Shown here: positions 50,624-59,492 of the stretch, one piece after another
Layout of the letters: the number at the start of each line of letters is the position of its first letter
Numbering within the stretch: position 1 is the stretch's first letter
Source: Antedon mediterranea
Lineage: Eukaryota; Echinodermata; Crinoidea; Comatulida; Antedonidae
Assembly: GCF_964355755.1 (NCBI RefSeq)
Contig: NC_092670.1
Span: forward strand, 28,567,795 to 28,631,794
Length of the DNA stretch: 64,000 nucleotides
Direction of reading: 5' to 3'
The notes under the pieces: model-generated
The model's input: the letters and a program-made list of their open reading frames with translations, nothing else
Databases searched by the model: none
What the model was told of the DNA's origin: nothing
Position numbers and translations under genes: made by a program

Positions 50624-51760
50624 TCAGAGCGCACATGCAAAAATGCACATCGGCCACCTACAGTTTTCAGTGAGAAACATGCACATTTGATGATAATCTA
50701 GGGGGACTTTCCACAGTAAGACATAGGCACAGGTGCATGTTTGCTCTCCGCGAGACTGTCACTATGAGAATTGCACATATGCTGATTTACATATAATTAT
50801 TACTCTTTCTCTACCTATTCAATAAAAAGTCTGTAAAATATCGTTTTTCTGAGAGATTATTTAAGTCTCTAATTAACATTCATGTCTCTAATGATTTACA
50901 CGTTATCTTCCTTGTTTTTTATGAAAAATATCGTTTTGGGGAAAAAATTGAGTAATGTTCTAAGAACGATAGGTCGTCATATTTTTTATTTCACACTCAC
51001 CAACATCGTCCTTTAAACATTTACTTTACATTGGAAACATATAACGTTTATATTTTTCCTATGTAAAAAAACACCAAAAGATCGTTTTTCCAGAGTTTCA
51101 ACCCGATTTGACATCGGGAAAATGGTTTCCGCGGCGATTTTTATGTGTGTACTTAAAGGTGCACATATGCTGATTTTACCAAAAACACGTTATTTTACAC
51201 AAAAATTCATCGTTTTGTAAAAATTTTGAGTTTCATACACAATACATTTATATACTCTCTTTTTTTAATGAAGAAAACTAAAAAAAATATCGTGTCTTTT
51301 TTGAAAAAAATGTAAAAAACGCGTAATTTCTCAAACTCGAATGCACTTTTGATGATTTTTGAATTTTTTCATGACTTATAACTTGGTATGTATTTGATTA
51401 AATTGTATGAAGTATGCTTTTCTCTACTCACTTTTCAACAAAGAAAATATTCTCTTGGGTCAAAATCGATAATTTATCGTTTTTCGGCTATAATTAATTA
51501 CCTTTTATGTAAAGAGCGCACGTCTAAATTGAGGTCGCCCTTTCACTGGAGGCTCGTTCGTTATTATATTTTTTAAATAGTTTTATAACTGTAGTTTGGT
51601 TATTTTAATAAAGTAGATTTAATTAATAACTATGCTGAATTTTATTTATTTTTAGGAGTTGTTTGATTAAAATTCGACAATTTTATGTTGCCTTAATCGA
51701 ATTTGTTAAAAATTAAACTAGTAAATAAATAAAATTAGCCGTTAGGGTTATGTCAACCCA
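50624..51760. other. AT-rich flank with scattered decayed repeats, no gene
   Basis: Unique-looking DNA begins at the satellite edge. A GCACATATGCTGATTT string occurs at about 50774 and 51162. AGAGCGCAC occurs at about 50627 and 51513, and TGCACATTTGATGAT near 50685 resembles TGCACTTTTGATGAT near 51343. These suggest an old, heavily diverged repeat. A 62-codon plus frame (51388-51576) starts TTG or ATG in AT-rich DNA without recognisable features and is not called. Confidence 0.5.
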
Positions 51761-52063
51761 ATGTTTGTGAATGCTAAATTCCGTAATTTCTTCAAAATTA
51801 CTACTTTACTTTATATGAAGCAATGCTTTGATTATATTTCTATAACATATCAAAGGGATTTAATTGAAACTGTACAAAAAAGTGACAATTTATGCGATTT
51901 TCTATACCATACAAAAAAATTTGGAACGCGAAATATCCTTTTTGTAACATACAGAACGAAATTGAAATTTGTTTGCGGTTCAACACACATTGAGGTTATC
52001 GCGTCGGTCCGCAGACGTGACGCTATATTGGCAATTAGGTTTAGCGTAATTTCGCTATCGTAA
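51761..52063 (+). CDS. Unrecognised 100-codon open frame, doubtful
   Basis: An ATG-initiated frame of 100 codons ends in TAA. I do not recognise the product. It is basic, with a central stretch of Lys, Phe and Tyr residues, and has no signal peptide, membrane segment or zinc motif that I can see. The context around the ATG is poor and the region is AT-rich. In DNA of this composition a frame of this length can arise by chance, although AT-rich sequence makes it somewhat less common. It could also be an exon fragment. No nearby promoter or poly-A signal is convincing. Confidence 0.2.
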   Translation: MFVNAKFRNFFKITTLLYMKQCFDYISITYQRDLIETVQKSDNLCDFLYHTKKFGTRNILFVTYRTKLKFVCGSTHIEVIASVRRRDAILAIRFSVISLS

Positions 52064-53837
52064 ACAGATATTTTTTTCTTATTTTGCTTCGATTTTATTT
52101 TAATTTGGCTGTTACACTTATTCTTTCCTTTTATTGGCGTCAGACACTGTGCATTTGTGAACCAAGGGAGATCAATTTAGTGACTTGGGAATGAGTAAAT
52201 AGTGAATTATTGAGCATTATTCTGCGGACTTCAAATTCAAAAGTGGAACCCGGAGGTTCAGCGTGGATCAATTATCATAATATAAACAAACGGGACCAAA
52301 CAAACATGTAGGATGGCTTTTTTCGGTAAACGATTAAACAAATGACTAGACTATAATATGTAGTACTTTTTATTGTCTTATAATAAACAAGGGAGAGGTA
52401 GGGATCATAGCTATGTCTACGCTAGGCCGAAGTTTAAGCCAGGCTAGTTAGAGGGCCTAGCCTATAGTTATATAGTTAATTGAAGTAGGTAGGCCTAGAT
52501 AAAGTAGTCTAGGCCTAGTTTGAATGTTCAAGTACTTTAGTAATACTATCAAAGTATTCACAGCATTTAATCTGTAAAAGGCTCTCTAGACTAGTTGCTA
52601 GCTAGGCGAAAATAACATTATTATTGTTATACTGCCCTTAACTTAATAACATGGAGTAATAATAAGGATAAGGTCTTGTTGGATGAGGCCATCGATCAAG
52701 TTTACATTCCGTACAAGTTGTTCTGTTTTTCTGTTGTAAATTAGTATTTTCTATCAATCATCAACATTTGGTGTTGCGGCTATCGGGACATCAACCTCAT
52801 TGGCTAATAAACAGCTCAGTGAATTTCGGCCACTGATCATGTCTGTTGCCGCATCCCTACTTACCAACAAAAAACACATCTCTTATAGACAATCGTCAAT
52901 AAAAACAATTTTCAGAAAAAAATTTACAAATTAGGTCAGCCGAAACCAAATCAAATTACTAGAAAAAACTAAAAAATATTCATTTGATGCCAGGTAAACT
53001 GTGCCGATAGAAATGGTCATGGTGTACCCTAATGTAAAGAACATACTGTAAAGAAAATAATAAATCTTCTGAAACACCATTTTAAAAGCATTACCTTCGA
53101 TTTCATAAAAGGAAGACACTGTCGTATCTACCATAAATATCATTTGAGAGACAAAAAAAATTCAAGAGTGAAACAAAACACAATACAATATTTAAAATTT
53201 TATTGATTACATCACACAGAGAGTGTCAATATTCCATTACATGAAATGCTTAAATTTGACTGGGAATTATGCAATGAACAATAAATATTTATTTAAAATA
53301 AGAAATAATAATTAATTTGATTTGAATTTATTAGGAAAATCATAAAATATACATACAAAGTAATAACATAATGAGGAAACTGGACAATTGACCAATGAAG
53401 CTAGGAGGTTTTGAATACCGGCAGACTAAAAACTGTCCATTTTAGAGGATTATCAAATGATCAATGTATTAAATAAATAAAAATATTAAATAATATTAAT
53501 ATAAAATCCTTTTTTTTAATATACCGAGACATGTTTATCAAAAATATTAGAATTCGTGGAAGGAAATATTTGATTCATATTAAAATGAATTATAGTGGAA
53601 TTACTCTTGAAATATAAAATACTCATGACAAGAATATAGAAATCACAATTTAATGTACACATTTCATTGCAAAAGTTCCCCCTCTGCTTTTTTGTAAGGG
53701 CTTGGGACCTTCAAATACAAAGTGCAATGAATGATTTAATGTAAATTATAATGTAATTATATAAACTTATTGTAATAATATAAAAATTACAAAATAATTC
53801 ACTACATTAACCATTGCTCTTTGGATTTGGCAGCATT
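52064..53837. other. AT-rich intergenic DNA, no gene recognised
   Basis: A GGCCTA-rich patch lies at about 52420-52610. A 70-codon minus frame (52931-53143) encodes a hydrophobic, Phe/Tyr-rich stretch with no recognisable family. From 53200 to 53830 the DNA is very AT-rich, with a TTTTTTGTAAGGGCTTGGGA string near 53685 that resembles the 3' part of a retroposon but cannot be assigned. Confidence 0.5.
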
Positions 53838-53935
53838 AAAAACTTTTTTTTTATTATCATTTTTATTAACTTTATTGCACATTCAGAAAACCATTAGATA
53901 TGGTGGCCCAATGGCCAAATTGCATAAAATATAAA
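53838..53935 (-). mobile_element. Probable LINE 3' tail (minus strand)
   Basis: Read on the minus strand the sequence runs GGCCATTGGGCCACCATATC, then a GTGCAATAAAGTTAATAAAA segment, then ATGATAATAAAAAAAAAG. A GCAATAAAGTT(AATA)n ending is typical of the 3' ends of CR1/L2-type non-LTR retrotransposons. No coding part is attached in this window, so the copy would be strongly 5' truncated. It could also be the poly-A region of an ordinary transcript from the minus-strand gene upstream. Confidence 0.4.
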
Positions 53936-53988
53936 ATATTTTGTAAAAAGTGAAAATAAAATAACAGAACAAAACAAAAAATAGAAGA

Positions 53989-54003
53989 TATATATATATA
54001 TAT
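53989..54003. repeat. Short (AT)n microsatellite
   Basis: About seven AT dinucleotides in a row, downstream of the minus-strand gene. Confidence 0.9.
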
Positions 54004-54115
54004 GAAACAGTATAAAAACTCTATCCATGGCTACAAAAATCATTTGGAATCATTCTTGTTGCTGTTTTTTTTCCACTCTTGATGATGGTGACGGGTGGCA
54101 ACCAATAGCCGATTT

Positions 54116-54245
54116 TCATGCTTCATCAGATGTTGCAGCACAATACCAATTTCCATAGTACTGAGTGTGGTTCTTATTTAACCTTGGTTGCTTACACTTT
54201 GAGCACACAATCACAGACATTCTTGGTTTGTACATTTTGATCGGT
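54116..54245 (-). pseudogene. Out-of-frame Cys-rich tail of the minus-strand gene
   Basis: Just past the basic YRKRVAKA block, another minus frame continues KPIKMYKPRM and then CSKCKQPRLNKNHTQYYGNW followed by YC, ending SDEA and a stop at 54116-54118. CxxC, then about 18 residues to a third Cys, suggests a small zinc-binding tail. It overlaps the end of the last exon in a different frame, so either a 1-2-base indel near 54245 displaced it, or an unseen splice event joins it. If the frameshift is real, the copy is a decaying gene. Confidence 0.55.
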
Positions 54246-55127
54246 TTCCAATGGCTTTAGCCACTCGTTTTCTGTACAAGAGGGTAGTTCTAGGAATGCG
54301 AGTACTACTAGCCGCAGGGACTGATGGTGGTGGGTTTGCTATCTCGCCTGGAACTGGGATCGACAGTCTGTTTCCTAGAGTTGCTCGGCCGGAAGTGTTT
54401 TTTGGTTGGACAAATGTGAGAGATGGAGCGCTTGCAGGATCGTTTAGCACCGCTGGATTGGTTAAAGGTTCAAGTAGGGTATTATCAGAGACAAGTTTGG
54501 GTATTGTTGCTGAGATGCCAGATTCCAAAACTTGCTGCTCTTGCTTCTTTGATGTTCTGTTGTACCTGTAATAACATCAATAACAAGTTAAAACTCACCG
54601 CTGGATGAGTGTCGTATGATTTATCTCCATCAACTGAAGCTTACCAAACAACATCAGGTGTCCATTTGATAGCACTTTCCGACGAATGTTTTTGTAGCCT
54701 TTGCCGATTAGCGGCCAGCGCTGGAAATGTTTCCCTCCGATATATACGGTAGGCGGATACTCTTCACATAGTTTTGTAATAAGGCACTCCATATATCGAT
54801 TGCAGTCCGGCCATTGGGCTGGTCCGGTGTTCTGACCTAAGAAGCATCTGTTAACCTACAAAGTGAAAAACGCAGGAAACTGCCTTACTGTCGAGTGCTT
54901 TCAACACCAGGTATTACAGCAGTCGTTTTACTTTTCTTGAACCTGCCTTTTGTGAGGTAATCATGATGCCGTGCTTTGCGCTTAACGGTTTTGTCATACG
55001 CATCCAGGTTTTTCCACAACTTTGTGACATGTTCAGCATGACTTTGACTTATGACTTCACTGTCTTCCTTAAACTGCATAAGGTAGCAGCCTGGAATGCT
55101 GTCCAGTCCAGTGGAATCCTTAAGTTC
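54211..55127 (-). CDS. Multi-exon gene fragment, unnamed transposon-like family, minus strand
   Basis: Three exons join in frame: 55127-54889, 54847-54599 and 54565-54211. The first listed exon follows an acceptor ATTTAG and opens ELKDSTGLDS; it ends at CGACA before the donor GTAAGG. The second encodes FLGQNTGPAQWPDCNRYMEC and a basic segment, RWPLIGKGYKNIRRKVL. It ends at CAGCG before GTGAGT. The third begins after TTACAG and has a Gln/Lys start, a Pro/Ser/Thr-rich linker, the block IPRTTLLYRKRVAKA, and a stop after KCTNQECL. Reading frame is kept across both junctions (phase 2 each). The true N-terminus lies upstream and was not found. I do not recognise a named function. The combination of a basic domain, a low-complexity linker and a Cys-rich tail resembles uncharacterised, possibly transposon-derived proteins of invertebrates, but that is from general memory. 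The C-terminus looks truncated by a frameshift (next entry). Confidence 0.7.
54566..54598 (-). other. 33-nt intron (or 42 nt with the next AG)
   Basis: Donor GTGAGT, pyrimidine-containing body, acceptor ATTACAG. Splicing completes an Arg codon (CG plus G) and continues YNRTSKKQEQ. A second AG nine bases downstream (GTACAACAG) also keeps frame and would give a 42-nt intron and lose three residues. The donor's TGA stop lies in frame, so unspliced RNA would terminate here. Confidence 0.6.
54848..54888 (-). other. 41-nt intron
   Basis: Donor GTAAGG and acceptor GGTTAACAG on the minus strand. Removal joins CA and A to make a Gln codon and keeps the frame. An alternative acceptor (TTGTAG, 8 nt earlier) would break the frame. 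Stops in the intron rule out simple read-through. This is very short for an animal intron. Confidence 0.65.
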
Positions 55128-55189
55128 CTAAATTTTGTTAAGAAAATATGAAAACAACATAAATTATAAGACTTTATGCATTGTATTGC

Positions 55190-55300
55190 AAAACAGAAAC
55201 AAAATTTATGAGGTAAATAATAATAATATTTATTCGGTCATCAATGTAAAAACAAGCACGAATGTGGGGGTACAGCGAAAGAAGCTGTAATGACGTCATA
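55190..55300 (-). mobile_element. Probable retroposon 3' tail with (ATT)n end, minus strand
   Basis: On the minus strand the sequence reads TTTTTACATTGATGACCGAA, then TAAATATTATTATTATTTAC. An ATGACCGAATAAATATTATT ending followed by a short ATT microsatellite is the usual look of CR1/L2-type LINE or dependent SINE tails. It lies just upstream of the first recognised exon, presumably in an intron. A 67-codon minus frame crossing it is a by-product. Confidence 0.45.
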
Positions 55301-57350
55301 AGACCATAAAGAGAAAATGTTTTATAAGGGAAATAAGAATAAAGGTGGGCGATACCCACAAAAGAGAAGAAAAACAAATGCTTTGAATCTCAACCAAAGT
55401 TACATTAAGCAAGTCTTCAATGTATCAATATTTGATTTGATCATCGGATGAGTTTGTAATTAATTTAATCCTGAGAATTCCATATAATTTGTAATTCTAA
55501 CATGAAGCTATAAAATTAGATGATTCTACCATAGCATAACATAAATGGAGCATGATTGAGAAGAGACAGCATTATGTTATTATATGACATTTTTTGCTTT
55601 AAAAGTGACAATTGCTAGTATACAACAGGGAAGACAGGCAGGCCCGAGGTGCTCTGAATCTCTGATGTAGAATTACATCTCTGTCGTAGAAAGTTCCAGG
55701 AAGACATATGACACTATACAAGGAAAACCAAAAATAAAATTGATTATAACGTAATGTGCAGGTGGTAATTGTGTTGCCTTAATAACTTCTGTAGAAACTA
55801 CCTTTCGATTGATCTGACCTTAGGTAGGTTGTCGGTGGTCATCTGAAACTAGAATACATCAAAACTGCCAAGTTGAGGAGTGAGGGAGGACGTCCTAATA
55901 TCTCTGCATGCACACAATGTTCTGAACACAACCTTATTTTAAGTATTATGGAATAAAAATTTATTTGATTGATTAATGGATTACCTTGGGAATTACCTGA
56001 ATACAGTAAATGCAACCAGTTACAATAGTTGTCATCATTAATGACCTCAACACCAACCCACATAGATGAAACTGAAAGTATAACAATGTAAATACAGTTG
56101 TTCTGAGTTCAGTAATGTGGGGGAAGTTAGTAATAACTAGCGTCAGAATAAACAACACAGGTACCAATAATAAAGCAGGAGTTCTCAACAGTTTTCAATC
56201 GTACGCCACATTGTAATTTACTAATAATGTTGTGTGCCAGAGATAGAATGTGAAGTCACAGGTGGGGGAACCAGCCGTGTAACAAGGGTGTTGTGTTGAA
56301 TTGTGAACAAAGCATTATAGTCAACACTCCTACTAGTAAACAAAACAGAAACAAAATATTTCATCTCATATTTGATACAACACAGTTCGTTAAGTTGTGC
56401 AGTATTATTATTTAATTTGACATTTAATTAAATAAAACACATGCATACAAAACATACGTATTGTAAACTCTTACTTTTAAACTGCAAAAGGATGTTATGA
56501 TGAAGAATATCCAGAATGTTAACAGCAACTAACTGTTGGTGGAAAATTAATGGCATATTAAAATATTAGAGTTTTCAGTTTATATTTATTAGACAACTGA
56601 TAGACAAACTATATATAGATAGATATTACCCAAGTACAAATAATAATTCACTGTCAATTAATAATTTATAACTTTTTTTTTTTCATTTATAACAATATTT
56701 GTAAAAATTATACTAAACCTTTTGTTTAGATACGCTTTTTGAAATAATGCCCTGCTATTTTAGGGTATTTAACATTAGCGTATACTCAGAGTATACATAC
56801 AGAAGAGTTGGTGTTAAAAAGGAGAAAGCAGAAATAAAAATAACCTATTACAAGTAAAATAGTTTTTGCAAACTAGCTACAGTGTGGTTATAACTTACCA
56901 GGTCTAAATATGTTTGTTGTAATAATGACTGCTAAAAACCATGACTCTGAAAGAAACTCAAAGTAACTCAAACTACATGTTAATCAACATCAAAACATAT
57001 GAAAATAATAAGGTAGCATGTTGTGGTGGCTTTATCATTAACTAAAATACTGCCATGTTAGGATATGCTTGGGATTGGCTTCACGTTCTATTTCTGCCAA
57101 TTTTCTGAATAATCTATTAAGCTACAGAATGCTAGAATTATGTTTAACCTGTCTGTGATTTGATGATCCATATATAACATCTTGAAAGGTCTTTCCTTGC
57201 ATAGAAGACAAAACTACTGTTTTCATTAATTACTTTATAGAATTTTATTTTTCTTTTTTTGTAACTTAAATTAACATTTCCATTATTAAATCATTTAAAA
57301 TAGTATAACATTTCAACAATTCATTATTAACACATGCTATGAATATAATA
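55301..57350. other. AT-rich DNA, no gene recognised
   Basis: Upstream exons of the minus-strand gene might lie here but I could not identify any. Several 60-75-codon frames (55839-56063 and 55973-56188, both minus) are hydrophobic and unsupported. Near 56177, AGGAGTTCTCAACAGTTTTC looks a little like a hAT-type terminus, but I found no partner end. Confidence 0.4.
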
Positions 57351-57791
57351 TAGTCGACTCTCCAAATACTGGACTCTGAACTGAAAAAACCGAACACTCT
57401 CCCAATACCAGAATTGTCTTGAGGACCAGAAGACCCCAAATTCCTAAGCTAATATTAAGAGAATTTTCCAAAGAATGTAGGGAAAGTTTTGTGTAACTGA
57501 GCAGACAGGTCTATTTTCAATAAGGTGATGGGACCAGGATAGCTTTATTTGCCAAGTCATGCATAACATATCGTTTGAGGGGCTTCATAAGCAGCCGCAC
57601 ATGTGGTTTAATCTTTTGTTTTAATTTAGCTGACTGAGACAATCACTACATAGTTGCACGCTTATCCACTTTAGCGGACTTCCTGCTATGCGGAACAGGA
57701 TGTAAACTCGTTAAAAAACACATTCCAAATACCAAACCGTTACGGAATCCAACATATTCTGCCAGGTGTCCGGTATTAGGAAAGTTGACTG
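57351..57791. mobile_element. pogo/Tigger-like MITE, 441 bp, TA target duplication
   Basis: The left end TAGTCGACTCTCCAAATACT (57351) pairs with the right end, whose reverse complement is CAGTCAACTTTCCTAATACC. Both continue GGAC, so about 24 bp pair with few mismatches. TA flanks both ends (57349-57350 and 57792-57793). CAGT(C/T)GAC-type termini with a TA duplication fit the pogo/Tigger group of Tc1/mariner elements. The interior has no transposase frame. Confidence 0.75.
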
Positions 57792-57794
57792 TAC

Positions 57795-57905
57795 AATAAT
57801 GAATAATTTATCAACTACATATGTTATTAAACCACCACACAAACAATTAATGTTAAATATTAAACGATGAGACATGTTTTGTCTAAATCAACTAACAATT
57901 ACTTA
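57795..57905. repeat. Left remnant of the 47-bp satellite
   Basis: Degenerate copies of the monomer seen from 59495 onward: TTATTAAACCACCACACAAA, GAGACATGTTTTGTCTAAAT and CAACTAACAATTACTTATTA. The array stops at TTAA (57906-57909), where an insertion begins, and resumes on the far side of it. Confidence 0.75.
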
Positions 57906-57935
57906 TTAAGGGTATGTTCAGACTCTTGACGTAAA

Positions 57936-58110
57936 AGTACTACTTCTCCCTACCATCCACAAACCGAGGAATTAGTGGAAAGCTTTAATGGCACCCTTAA
58001 GTGTATGGTTTGTTCAGGATGATCCCCGGGAATGGAATAAATTGCTTCCGTACCTATTATTTGCTTATAGGGAGATACCGCAGGAGTCTACTGGGTTCTC
58101 CCCACATGAT
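57936..58110 (+). pseudogene. Ty3/gypsy integrase core fragment, frameshifted
   Basis: The frame reads STTSPYHPQT, then LVESFNGTLK, up to a break near 58015. It resumes in another frame as DPREWNKLLPYLLFAYRE and then PQESTGFSPHD. These are the hallmarks of the C-terminal half of the retroviral-type integrase core in gypsy elements, where the Glu of the LVE(R/S)FN segment is the catalytic residue. About 58 codons remain of a polyprotein that normally exceeds 1000. The piece ends where LINE sequence in the opposite orientation starts, and it cannot encode an active enzyme. Confidence 0.85.
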
Positions 58111-58957
58111 ACGTCCACCTAGGGATAGTATGACTGATAACCACATCATGGAGGAAATAAAGTTTATCAGTTTTTATATGAGAAAACAAATTTGTTATCC
58201 TTACTCTGTAGAGATAGTCAACTGAAGGCAAACAGACACAAGTGATTCTGCTAACTTTTCTAATCAGACGATCTATTAATTCTTTGTCTTTGTTAAAAGC
58301 AATTTCTCCCCATCCCGTTAAGCAATAACTCCAAACCCCACAAACAACTGACGTATAAAAGATATTGATGGTTTTGTTACTCACATTAAAAGCATTTACA
58401 TACGAGTATTTAATTTCTTACTAATATATTCTAAATATTCAGAAAAATTTAATCTATCTCTACATGATTACCATCAATAATGAATGAATAATATCAGTAG
58501 ATGCCCTAAATTTATTACGAAAATCTATTACCATTTCTTTGGTCTTAGAATAGCAGTATTAAGTTTAAGATGGTTTTTATTACAAAAACCTTACAAACCG
58601 GTCAATTTCAGCTTTATAATAACCATAGTTGTCATGTTTGACCCAGGATGGCTGTGTCATCAGCTAATTTGATAACAGGACAATCTGGGTGATCGGACTT
58701 AAAGTCTGAAGTGAACACAGTGAATAGGAAAGGGGCTAAAACTGTGCCCTGTGGGGAACCTGTGTTACTAAACAATAATTTCATATTTAACTTCGCTGTT
58801 CAGTTTAATATATTGATATCTATGTGTCAACAAAATTAAGTACAAGGCCATTCAACTTATTAGGTACGTTGGCATTTATCAAATTATTTGTCAACAGATG
58901 AAGGCCGATGATAGATCAAAATACATTATTCTGACACTGTGTTGGTGTTTGTACCCT
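58111..58957 (-). pseudogene. Degenerate LINE reverse transcriptase, palm to C-terminus
   Basis: Read on the minus strand, conserved blocks follow in order but with stops and frame breaks: MYFDLSSAF near 58915, LLTNNLINANVP, GSPQGTVLAPFLF near 58750, VIKLADDTAIL near 58660 (the usual F/YADD with Leu first), then HLKLNT and KEMVIDFRNK near 58540, and the C-terminal block SYCLTGWGE, DRLIRKVSRI near 58260. This is the standard order of a jockey/CR1/RTE-type non-LTR reverse transcriptase. The last residues of the longest frame (to 58088) run into antisense gypsy sequence, so the element ends before about 58110. Confidence 0.85.
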
Positions 58958-59146
58958 CTAAATGAGAATAATGTATAACGTTCGTGTAATATTGATCCAT
59001 TGCGATTGATTATTGCGATTAAAATCATCATTTATTATAATATAAGCATCAGCGTATTTGGCTTCAATATCTAAGATAACATCATTTATTTCACAAAGGA
59101 CCTCTTTTCCAAGATTAGTGTGCGGAATGTAGATGGAAATGTTCAT
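58958..59146 (-). pseudogene. LINE endonuclease fragment
   Basis: The frame gives ISIYIPHTNLGKEVL and, 25 or so residues on, AYIIINDDFNRNN. The spacing of the YIPP-like block and the (G)DFN block matches the APE-type endonuclease of non-LTR retrotransposons, with GDFN altered to DDFN. It lies 5' of the reverse transcriptase fragment and in the same orientation, so both come from one copy. The rest of the endonuclease and the RT finger region are deleted between them. Confidence 0.65.
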
Positions 59147-59159
59147 AATAACTGAAAAT

Positions 59160-59463
59160 TCGCATGGAAAAACTACTGTAATAAAGCATGACGTACACCC
59201 AGTTAGACAAAAAGCTTATCCAATTCATCAGGCTAAGTTAGGCAAAGTAAAAGAAGAGTCGCACTGTCCAAAACGGGACGGTACAGCTCGCTTTAACATG
59301 AATTACAAAAAAATGCATATCCAATGCCACGGATAAATGAAATAATAGGCAGGGTTGGTACTACTAAATTTATAACGAAATTAGATTGATGTAGAAGGTT
59401 CCTAACTGAACGGTCAAAACCATATACAGCTTTTTCAACACCAATGGTTTTGTAACAATTTAA
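59160..59463 (+). pseudogene. Ty3/gypsy protease-RT linker and reverse transcriptase start
   Basis: The plus frame has KHDVHPVRQKAYPIHQAK, the linker that precedes gypsy reverse transcriptase, then FNMNYKK. After a frame break it continues AYPMPRINEIIGRVGTTKF, ITKLD, a stop, and SKPYTAFSTPM. These are the first conserved blocks of the gypsy RT domain; the catalytic YxDD part is not reached. It lies downstream of the integrase fragment on the same strand, the reverse of the normal polyprotein order, so the two pieces are rearranged or come from different copies. Confidence 0.8.
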
Positions 59464-59492
59464 GTGTTAGGCCAAGAGTCTGGACATACCCT

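Larger units (their letters stand above)
57909..59492. mobile_element. 1.58-kb insert bounded by 26-bp inverted repeats, TTAA-like site
   Basis: AGGGTATGTTCAGACTCTTG starts at 57909, and its near-perfect inverse CAAGAGTCTGGACATACCCT ends at 59492. Pairing extends about 26 bp with roughly four mismatches. TTAA (57906-57909) on the left and TAAA (59492-59495) on the right could be a mutated TTAA duplication, as made by piggyBac- or Kolobok-type elements. The 47-bp satellite is interrupted here. The insert holds gypsy integrase, LINE and gypsy reverse transcriptase fragments but no DNA transposase. An alternative is that the inverted repeats come from two oppositely oriented older repeats. Confidence 0.5.

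Noticed and set aside
54251-54571. 106-codon plus-strand frame opposite the minus-strand exon
   Set aside because: The minus strand has two in-phase splice junctions and continuous coding across three exons; the plus frame is its shadow.
56177-56220. hAT-like terminus AGGAGTTCTCAACAG
   Set aside because: No inverse partner or 8-bp duplication found in the window; the similarity is too short.
58001-58225. 74-codon plus frame
   Set aside because: Starts in gypsy integrase sequence in the wrong frame and runs into antisense LINE.
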